Position numbers and translations under genes: made by a program. Shown one piece after another: positions 1-5,055 of a DNA stretch of 5,055 nt. The notes beneath the pieces are model-generated. The model was not told the origin of the DNA and searched no databases. It worked only from the letters and a program-made list of their open reading frames with translations. Where the stretch lies: NCBI GenBank assembly GCA_945906915.1, contig CAMDSI010000156.1, positions 1 to 5,055 on the forward strand, read 5' to 3'. The stretch's first letter is position 1, and each line of letters starts with the position of its first letter. This stretch comes from Spirosoma fluviale (lineage in GTDB: Bacteria > Bacteroidota > Bacteroidia > Cytophagales > Spirosomataceae).

Positions 1-854
1 GCAAGAAATTAGGTAAAAAACAGGTGGACTTCGATAAATTATTGTTGGAAACGGAGACGGAGAAGCAGATTTGGGAAAGTAAAAACGCCAGTTTAGCCCT
101 CGCAAACGAGCAAGCTATATCCATCAAGGAGAATTACGAGCGCTTAAAAAACCACGTACAAGAAGAACAAAAGGCGATGCTGAATGCGGCCAAATCTGAA
201 GCCAAAAAAATCATTCAAGATGCGAACCAACGTATCGAGCAGACCATTCGCCAGATAAAGGAAAAGGAAGCGGATAAGGATAAAACCAAAGAGTTAAGAG
301 CAGATTTAGCAGCCTTTGTTCAGAAGGAATTAAAGACAGTAACCCCATTAAAGGTCATTTCCGAGACACCAGGAATCGTCTATGCGAACTCCCCCATCGC
401 TGTGGGAGATTGGGTGGTTATTAAAGGGAGTGAGGACGAACCTACTTTGGGACAAATACTCGAATTAAAGGGAAAAGACGCGATGATTTCGCTGGGAGCT
501 ATTCGCAGCACGATTAAATTAAATCGCCTGCAAAAAATCGTCGCGCCTAAACAACAGAAGAAAAGCTCCGCACCCTTACGCGGCATCGATATCAATGACC
601 GAATGGCTCAATTCCAGCTTAAACTGGATGTTAGGGGCAAGCGAGGGGAAGAAGTGTATGTGATTTTAGACCAATACATCAACGATTGCCTACTTTTAGG
701 TGTTACAGATGTACAGATTTTGCACGGAAAAGGCGACGGAATTCTTCGTACACTGATCCGTGAACAATTAAGACGCTATAAAGAAATTAAATCCATTACT
801 GACGAACACGCAGACCGAGGCGGTGCGGGAATCACCCTCATTCAATTCAAATGA
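1..854 (+). CDS. mutS2: Endonuclease MutS2, C-terminal part (5' truncated by window edge)
   Basis: This is the last 283 residues of a MutS2 protein; the reading frame is open from base 3, so the GTG at 24 is an internal valine and not a start. Visible parts in order: a long charged, alanine-rich coiled coil (about residues 10-112), which in MutS2 follows the ATPase/clamp core; a beta-rich KOW-like segment with AVGDWVVIKG (about 133-142); a lysine-rich linker; and a C-terminal Smr domain (about 203-283). The Smr hallmarks are LDVRG (bases 624-638; usual form LDLRG) and HGKGDGILR (723-749). The mismatch-binding and Walker ATPase domains lie outside the window. Family knowledge: MutS2 does not act in mismatch repair. 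It has been linked to suppression of homologous recombination and, in Bacillus, to rescue of collided ribosomes, with Smr as the nuclease module. The stop overlaps the next start as ATGA. The family call is secure; the cellular role here is inferred. Confidence 0.95.
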   Translation, partial: KKLGKKQVDFDKLLLETETEKQIWESKNASLALANEQAISIKENYERLKNHVQEEQKAMLNAAKSEAKKIIQDANQRIEQTIRQIKEKEADKDKTKELRADLAAFVQKELKTVTPLKVISETPGIVYANSPIAVGDWVVIKGSEDEPTLGQILELKGKDAMISLGAIRSTIKLNRLQKIVAPKQQKKSSAPLRGIDINDRMAQFQLKLDVRGKRGEEVYVILDQYINDCLLLGVTDVQILHGKGDGILRTLIREQLRRYKEIKSITDEHADRGGAGITLIQFK

Positions 855-1339
855 TCCGAATTTTAGCTCTTCTATTTTCGCTCCTTTTCTTCAGCAGCTG
901 CATGCTGCAATACGCCGCTGGCTTGAGCCAAATACAACAAGAAAAATACGAACAGGCAACCTATAACTTCTCTGTCGCACTCACAAAGGATCCAAAAAAT
1001 CCAGAAATATACTTCGCCAGAGCGTTTTCACGCGGATCAATGGAACAATATTCGGGTGCCATCTCCGACTTAACTAAAGCCATTCGTCTCGATTCAACTA
1101 ATGCCGATTATTTTTTCTACCGCGGCTACTATAAATCTAAATTAGGCAACGACAAAGGAGCTATTCGCGATTTCTCTAAATCCATCATACGCTACCCCTA
1201 TTATGCCGAAACCTATTATAATCGCGGCATAAATTTAATGCACTTGGGACTTATCGATGACGCCTGCCTTGATTTCAATACGGCGATAGAGCTGGGGGAT
1301 ACCTTATCGTTGAAGTACCAAGCTTCTTTGTGTAGATAA
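851..1339 (+). CDS. TPR-repeat lipoprotein
   Basis: This is a 162-residue secreted protein made almost entirely of tetratricopeptide repeats. The N-terminus is a lipoprotein signal: MIR, a hydrophobic stretch (residues 4-14), then a lipobox-like FSSC with Cys17 as the expected lipidated residue. About four TPR units follow (roughly 20-51, 52-85, 86-119, 120-151). They show the usual pattern of small/aromatic helix-A residues and A-x-x-D-(F/L)-(T/S/N)-x-(A/S)-I in helix B, for example AISDLTKAIRLD, AIRDFSKSIIRYP and ACLDFNTAIELGD. TPRs are protein-protein interaction scaffolds, so a partner-binding role at the membrane is likely but the partner is unknown. No acidic run follows the Cys, so the surface-export signal seen in some Bacteroidota lipoproteins is not evident and a periplasm-facing location is the simpler guess. 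The ATG overlaps the mutS2 stop, which favours translational coupling and supports this start; the signal peptide also begins exactly there. Confidence 0.88.
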   Translation: MIRILALLFSLLFFSSCMLQYAAGLSQIQQEKYEQATYNFSVALTKDPKNPEIYFARAFSRGSMEQYSGAISDLTKAIRLDSTNADYFFYRGYYKSKLGNDKGAIRDFSKSIIRYPYYAETYYNRGINLMHLGLIDDACLDFNTAIELGDTLSLKYQASLCR

Positions 1340-1340
1340 G

Positions 1341-1397
1341 AGAGTATAGAGTAGAGAGAGGAAATGGTGAATGGTGGATGGTAAATGGTGGATGCTC
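1341..1397. repeat. Compound heptanucleotide tandem repeat array (two families)
   Basis: A 7-bp periodicity runs through the gap just after the TPR gene stop. Three units of an AGAGTAN type come first: AGAGTAT at 1341, AGAGTAG at 1348 and AGAGAGG at 1355. After one extra base (A1362), units of an AATGGTG type follow: AATGGTG at 1363, AATGGTG at 1370, GATGGTA at 1377, AATGGTG at 1384 and a decayed GATGCTC at 1391. The second part also reads as an imperfect 14-bp repeat (AATGGTGGATGGTA at 1370 and AATGGTGGATGCTC at 1384). The array is not part of a gene; a minus-strand frame passing through it has no family features. Heptanucleotide repeat families are known in cyanobacterial intergenic DNA (STRR sequences). 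I infer that this is a dispersed intergenic repeat of the same general kind, of unknown function. Confidence 0.75.
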
Positions 1398-1407
1398 GCT
1401 TCGAATG

Positions 1408-1439
1408 CTTGCAAAGGGTCGGAAAATTCGTGTTATTTG
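1408..1439 (+). promoter_or_regulatory. Weak candidate Bacteroidota-type promoter for the FKBP-yfhO-yicC unit
   Basis: The Bacteroidota primary sigma factor prefers TTTG near -33 and TAnnTTTG near -7, about 19-21 bp apart. Here CTTG (1408-1411) is followed 20 bp later by GTTATTTG (1432-1439). The TTTG half matches but the leading TA does not. This would give a 5' leader of roughly 25 nt before the ATG at 1470. It is the best match I see in the only intergenic gap, so a promoter somewhere here is likely, but this exact placement is tentative. An alternative -7 element, TAGCTTAT at 1440-1447, has no good upstream partner. Confidence 0.25.
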
Positions 1440-1469
1440 TAGCTTATTTTCCAATTTTAACGATTCATT

Positions 1470-1898
1470 ATGTCTATTGCAAAAACCGGCGACCAGGTTG
1501 CCGTACACTACACAGGTAAACACACGGATGGTGCTATTTTTGACTCTTCCGTAGGAAAAACTCCCCTTGAATTTCAATTGGGTTCAGGTATGGTCATCAA
1601 AGGTTTTGATGATGGCGTGACTGGAATGACAATCGGTGAGAAAAAAACCGTGATAATCCCAGCGGCTGAGGCTTACGGAGAACATTCTCCAGAAAACACG
1701 GTGACTTTAGAGCGCGCTCAAATTCCTGCACACATCGAATTAGAAGTAGGTGCCTCACTATCCATGCACCAAGATGGTGGTCATGTAGTAGAGGTTGTTA
1801 TCACTGATTTAACCGATTCACACGTAACTTTAGATGCGAATCACCCATTAGCTGGCCGTGATTTAACTTTTGAACTTGAATTAGTATCGATCTCATAA
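1470..1898 (+). CDS. FKBP-type peptidyl-prolyl cis-trans isomerase, SlyD/SlpA-like
   Basis: This is a 142-residue cytoplasmic prolyl isomerase and probable folding chaperone. The FKBP fold is split in the SlyD manner: the N-terminal part (1-70) carries VHYTGK (12-17), DGAIFDSS (20-27), the hydrophobic-pocket segment GSGMVIKGFDDGVTGM (38-53) and the PAAEAYGEH loop (64-72). An insert-in-flap chaperone domain follows (about 73-122). The chain returns to the FKBP fold with the diagnostic NHPLAGRDLTFELEL (124-138). Likely active-site residues are Tyr14, Phe24, Asp25, Val42, Ile43, Tyr69 and Phe134. It ends right after the fold, so the histidine/cysteine-rich metal-binding tail of E. coli SlyD (196 aa) is absent and nickel delivery is not expected. 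There is no signal peptide. The start at 1470 leaves the normal short MSIAKTGDQV N-terminus; no Shine-Dalgarno sequence is present, only an A/T-rich leader, as is common in Bacteroidota. yfhO follows after 3 nt, suggesting co-transcription. Confidence 0.93.
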   Translation: MSIAKTGDQVAVHYTGKHTDGAIFDSSVGKTPLEFQLGSGMVIKGFDDGVTGMTIGEKKTVIIPAAEAYGEHSPENTVTLERAQIPAHIELEVGASLSMHQDGGHVVEVVITDLTDSHVTLDANHPLAGRDLTFELELVSIS

Positions 1899-1901
1899 GA
1901 T

Positions 1902-4340
1902 ATGAAAATTAATTTGCGCTCCTTTGCCCCCCATGGGATGGTTCTTTTGGGTTTTCTTTTGATCGCTTTTATTTATTGTGGACCCGTTCTGCAGGGAAAA
2001 GTATTGATCCAACACGATATTCAACAAGCCCAGGCGGCGGCTCAGGAAAGCATACAATACAAGGAAAAGTCAGGTGAGGATGCCTGGTGGTCGAACTCGA
2101 TGTTTGGGGGAATGCCTACCTATCAGATTTCAGGATCTTATCCCTATTCTATTTCTGCCAAAATCGGATCTTTCATTACTAATCTACTTCCCAGCCCCGT
2201 GAACTTACTTTTCCTGCAGATGTTAGGAATGTATATTTTGCTTTGGGCGATAGGAGCCTCCCCTATTTTAGGCTTTGCCGGAGCAGTGTTCTACGCCTTT
2301 GCGACCTATAATATGGTCATCATTCCAGCTGGACACACTTCGAAAGTATTAGCCTTAGCTTATGCTCCTATCGTTTTAGCGGGTGTTAAATTGGGTTGGG
2401 GTAATCGAAAATGGCTAGGAGCCGCCTTATTTACGCTAGGTATGGCCCTCGAATTATACGCTAACCACGTACAAATTACCTATTACTTGTTCTTCATTAT
2501 CGGATTTTATAAAATCTACACCTTATCGCAAGCAATCATTCATAAAACAGTGGTTGATTGGTTAAAAAGGGGATTATTACTGGGCTTAGGCTTGGTTTTA
2601 GCATTAGGGACGCACTCGATGCGTCTTTGGAACAACTACGAATATGCCAAGGAAACAACACGCGGTGCGTCTGAATTAAGCGTAAATAAATCACGTGGAG
2701 ACGGATTAGACCAAACTTACGCGTTCGACTGGTCCTATGGCATTGCTGAAACAGGCACTTTATTAATCCCCAATTTTATGGGTGGTGCCTCTGCTGGAGA
2801 TTTAGGCGGAACTGCTTCGAATACCTACCAAACCATGACTAATGCCGGAATTCCTGACGAGCAAGCTTTAGGATTCGTAGAAAAAGGCCCAGCTTATTGG
2901 GGTGATCAAAGTTATACGGCAGGTCCTGCTTATGCCGGAGCCTTAGTGATTTTCTTATTTTTGTTTGGCGCCTTTTACATTAAGTCGGCTGAAAAATGGT
3001 GGATTATTGGTTTTACCGCACTTTTCATCACATTTGCCTGGGGTAAATACTTCTTCTTTAACACGATTCTATTCCAGTACTTTCCCTTATTCAATAAGTT
3101 TAGAGCCATTACGATGGTGCTTTCTTTCGTACAATTGGGCTTTGTGACTTTAGGTATTTTGGGACTGATTCGATTCATCCAGCAAAAATCAAGCTGGACT
3201 GAAATTAAGAAGCCCCTATTTTATGCAGCAGGATTGAGCGGAGGATTAGCCTTGTTTTTTGGCCTAGCACCTGACTTATTCTTAGAGTTTAAAGGTCCTA
3301 ATTTTGGAAGTTCCTTAATCCAAGATACGTCTTTAAATAACCAAATCTGGCGTAGCATTCAGCTAGACCGTATCGAACTTTTTCAGTCCGATGCATTCCG
3401 CAGTTTCTTCATTGTATTGATCGGATCCGGCATTTTATGGATTGCTAGTACGGGAAAAGTGAAAAAATCGATCTGGTTAATTGCCCTAGTACTTTTGGGC
3501 ATATTTGATTTAACGCCTGTGGCAAAACGGTATTTTGGCAAAGAATTCTTTGTTTCTAAAGCAACTTTAGACGAACAAATACTTCCTAGCCCAGCTGATC
3601 AAAAAATCCTTCAAGACTCCACACAGTACCGCGTAGTTAACGTCGCCACGAATTTCATGAGCGATGCTAGTACCTCCTATTACCATCAGTCGGTGGGTGG
3701 CTATCACGCAGCAAAACTACGTCGTTACCAAGAGTTAATCGAAAAACAATTCACCGCTAATCCAGGTCAAACCAACATCCTGAATATGCTGAATACGAAA
3801 TACATTCTAAGTCCAGATTCAACCGGTCAATTAGCACCACAAGTTAATCCAGGAGCACTAGGAAATGCCTGGTTTGTTTCTACTGTCAATTTAGTTAAAT
3901 CGGCTGATGAGGCCTTGAACGGAATTGGAAAAATTGATCCGCGCACGGTGGCGTTAGTAGAACAAAAAGACGCCGCTTTCGTCCCTGGGACTTCCTTTAA
4001 AACAGATGGAAGTATTATTTTAACCTCATACAAGCCCAATCATTTGAGTTATAGTTCCGAGTCTAAAGACCCTAGCTTCGCTGTATTCTCTGAAATTTAC
4101 TACCGAGGAAACAAGGATTGGAAAGCCTATATCGACGGAAAAGAAACAAATCACGTACAAGCCGATTACGTCTTACGTGGTCTAGCCATTCCAGCTGGTA
4201 AACACACGATCGAATTCAAATTTGCACCTATTTCCGTTATTACAGGAAATAAAATCGACTTAGGCGCTTCCATTGCAATGCTATTATTTATTGCATTCTC
4301 CTTTTATCAAGCGGCTAAGGCCAAAAAAGAAACTATATGA
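1902..4340 (+). CDS. yfhO: YfhO-family polytopic membrane protein (GT-C-like glycosyltransferase fold)
   Basis: This is an 812-residue integral membrane protein, full length for the family. A first transmembrane segment (about 12-30) leads into an outer loop with QHD (Asp39), in the place where GT-C glycosyltransferases carry a catalytic Asp, followed by WWSNSMFGGMPTYQ (62-75). More membrane segments lie near 99-118, 120-142, 147-165, 172-207, 222-240, 341-360, 366-390, 400-425, 437-456, 500-516 and 523-537. Other family-like motifs are AGHTSK (143-148), GTLLIPNFMGG (285-295) and YWGDQSYTAGPAYAG (332-346). The soluble C-terminal part has GGYHAAKLRRYQ (599-610), LNMLNTKYIL (627-636), NPGALGNAWFV (649-659) and a beta-rich domain, DWKAYIDGKE (739-748) to PAGKHTIEF (764-772). 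A last membrane helix (784-804) follows. Family knowledge: Bacillus YfhO works with CsbB and GtcA in sugar decoration of lipoteichoic acid. Gram-negative Bacteroidota lack that polymer, so the acceptor here is unknown; transfer of a lipid-linked sugar at the outer face of the inner membrane is inferred. It starts 3 nt after the FKBP gene. Confidence 0.88.
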   Translation: MKINLRSFAPHGMVLLGFLLIAFIYCGPVLQGKVLIQHDIQQAQAAAQESIQYKEKSGEDAWWSNSMFGGMPTYQISGSYPYSISAKIGSFITNLLPSPVNLLFLQMLGMYILLWAIGASPILGFAGAVFYAFATYNMVIIPAGHTSKVLALAYAPIVLAGVKLGWGNRKWLGAALFTLGMALELYANHVQITYYLFFIIGFYKIYTLSQAIIHKTVVDWLKRGLLLGLGLVLALGTHSMRLWNNYEYAKETTRGASELSVNKSRGDGLDQTYAFDWSYGIAETGTLLIPNFMGGASAGDLGGTASNTYQTMTNAGIPDEQALGFVEKGPAYWGDQSYTAGPAYAGALVIFLFLFGAFYIKSAEKWWIIGFTALFITFAWGKYFFFNTILFQYFPLFNKFRAITMVLSFVQLGFVTLGILGLIRFIQQKSSWTEIKKPLFYAAGLSGGLALFFGLAPDLFLEFKGPNFGSSLIQDTSLNNQIWRSIQLDRIELFQSDAFRSFFIVLIGSGILWIASTGKVKKSIWLIALVLLGIFDLTPVAKRYFGKEFFVSKATLDEQILPSPADQKILQDSTQYRVVNVATNFMSDASTSYYHQSVGGYHAAKLRRYQELIEKQFTANPGQTNILNMLNTKYILSPDSTGQLAPQVNPGALGNAWFVSTVNLVKSADEALNGIGKIDPRTVALVEQKDAAFVPGTSFKTDGSIILTSYKPNHLSYSSESKDPSFAVFSEIYYRGNKDWKAYIDGKETNHVQADYVLRGLAIPAGKHTIEFKFAPISVITGNKIDLGASIAMLLFIAFSFYQAAKAKKETI

Positions 4341-5055
4341 TCTACTCCATGACGGGCTTTGGAAAATCCCAAAAAGAAATCCAAGACCTTCAAATCCGCG
4401 TCGAAGTAAAAAGCTTAAACTCGAAGTTCACCGATATTTTTTGCCGCGTTCCTAAATCATTATCTGCAAAAGAAATCGATATACGTAATTACCTAACGCA
4501 ACAACTAGAGCGGGGTAAAATGGAATTGAATTTGCACTTACAAAAAAACACAGAGAACGTAGAGCAAAGTATTTTACCACAGGGCCAGATCTCCACCTAT
4601 TTTACCGAATTAAAACGTTTAGCTGCTGAATTAGGGGTACAAAACATAGACGAGAATGCCTTGTATTTACAGGCTATGTCTATGCCCAGTTTACATTCAT
4701 CTGATAATTCACAAGAAAACGATGACGAAATCGAAGCTTTATGGAAGGTTGTATTTCAGGCCGTTCAAGAAGCTGTGAAAGAGTGTAAAGAATTCCGAGC
4801 ACGCGAAGGCAAAGTCGTAGAAGACAAATTCCGCGAATATATTGCCGCCATTAAATCTGGTCTAGCTCAAGTCTTAGAACAAGACAAAATACGCATGCCT
4901 GGCATTCGCGAAAGGATGCGCAACGCACTTTTAGAACTTGGATTGAAAGAAGATTTCGATAAAAACCGCTTCGAACAAGAGGTGGTTTATTACATCGAAA
5001 AATTCGACATTTCCGAAGAAAAAGTACGTCTTGCCACCCACCTTGATTATTTCAT
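4337..5055 (+). CDS. yicC: YicC-family endoribonuclease, N-terminal part (3' truncated by window edge)
   Basis: The reading frame opens at ATG 4337 and runs off the right edge after 239 complete codons. The start MIYSMTGFGKS is the hallmark N-terminus of YicC proteins. It is followed by VEVKSLNSKFTDIFCRVPK (23-41; the family's R-x-VN-x-R-x-L-D region), REIE-like KEIDIRNYLTQQLERGKMEL (45-64) and RAREGK (154-159). A helical stretch IRMPGIRERM (185-194) leads into the conserved C-terminal domain (DUF1732), with DFDKNRFEQEVVYYIEKFDI (206-225). Family members are about 290 residues, so roughly 50 C-terminal residues are missing. Family knowledge: E. coli YicC is an endoribonuclease that takes part in decay of the small RNA RyhB. 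The ATG overlaps the yfhO TGA as ATGA, so translation is probably coupled. In many bacteria yicC precedes gmk (guanylate kinase); that could be the next gene, but it is not in view. Confidence 0.93.
   Translation, partial: MIYSMTGFGKSQKEIQDLQIRVEVKSLNSKFTDIFCRVPKSLSAKEIDIRNYLTQQLERGKMELNLHLQKNTENVEQSILPQGQISTYFTELKRLAAELGVQNIDENALYLQAMSMPSLHSSDNSQENDDEIEALWKVVFQAVQEAVKECKEFRAREGKVVEDKFREYIAAIKSGLAQVLEQDKIRMPGIRERMRNALLELGLKEDFDKNRFEQEVVYYIEKFDISEEKVRLATHLDYF

Noticed and set aside
24..26. GTG as a start codon for a 276-residue protein
   Set aside because: The frame is open to the window edge and the residues before it continue the MutS2 coiled-coil style; this is an internal valine of a truncated gene.
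380..595. Minus-strand open frame inside mutS2
   Set aside because: Antisense to a well-conserved domain, with no recognisable protein features; a shadow of the real gene.
1341..1397. CRISPR array
   Set aside because: The units are 7 bp with no spacers, so this is a simple tandem repeat; no cas genes are nearby.
1390..1412. Imperfect direct repeat GGATGCTCGC / GAATGCTTGC, 13 bp apart, around a TTCGAA palindrome
   Set aside because: Only 8 of 10 positions match, and the left copy is the decayed end of the heptad array; too weak to call an operator.
1340..1469. Rho-independent terminator after the TPR gene
   Set aside because: No GC-rich stem followed by a T run is present in the gap; the only inverted repeat is AT-rich with a large loop.
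1275..1577. Minus-strand open frame of 100 codons across the intergenic gap
   Set aside because: It overlaps the 3' end of the TPR gene and the 5' end of the FKBP gene, and its only pattern (repeated HH-S-P-F-like residues) comes from the heptad array. No family resemblance.
2965..3178. Short open frames on both strands inside yfhO
   Set aside because: They lie within strongly supported membrane segments of yfhO and have no domain, signal or spacing support.
3827..4039. Minus-strand 70-codon frame inside yfhO
   Set aside because: Antisense to the conserved C-terminal domain of yfhO; nothing recognisable.
4273..4455. Plus-strand 60-codon frame spanning the yfhO-yicC junction
   Set aside because: It is out of frame with two real genes that meet at the ATGA overlap; the basic composition is an artefact of AAA/CGC-rich codons.

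Overview
The window looks like chromosomal DNA from a member of the Bacteroidota, probably in or near the Cytophagales. This rests on four things: a MutS2-Smr protein, a YfhO-family membrane protein with the Bacteroidota-style WWSNSMFGGMPTYQ motif, gene starts with no purine-rich Shine-Dalgarno sequence and an A/T-rich leader, and a moderately AT-rich composition. The placement is inferred from protein style and was not tested by a search. All genes lie on the + strand and the window is almost fully coding.

Layout: (1) 1-854 is the 3' part of mutS2, cut by the left edge; it shows the coiled coil, a KOW-like beta domain and the C-terminal Smr domain. (2) 851-1339 is a small TPR-repeat lipoprotein whose ATG overlaps the mutS2 stop (ATGA). 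(3) 1340-1469 is the only real intergenic gap. It holds a compact array with a 7-bp period, made of two abutting repeat families, followed by a weak candidate promoter. (4) 1470-1898 is a SlyD/SlpA-type FKBP prolyl isomerase without a histidine-rich tail. (5) 1902-4340 is an 812-residue polytopic YfhO-family (GT-C-like) membrane protein starting 3 nt after the isomerase. (6) 4337-5055 is the start of a YicC-family endoribonuclease, overlapping yfhO by ATGA and cut by the right edge.

The genes appear to form two transcription units: mutS2-TPR lipoprotein, and FKBP-yfhO-yicC. Members of each are packed tightly enough for translational coupling. The functions (ribosome/DNA quality control, an outer-layer lipoprotein, protein folding, surface glycosylation, RNA turnover) do not form one obvious pathway, and I read this as a housekeeping neighbourhood.

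I found no mobile element, CRISPR array, tRNA or rRNA, toxin-antitoxin pair or defence gene, and no convincing undescribed system. The most unusual DNA is the heptanucleotide array between the two units.
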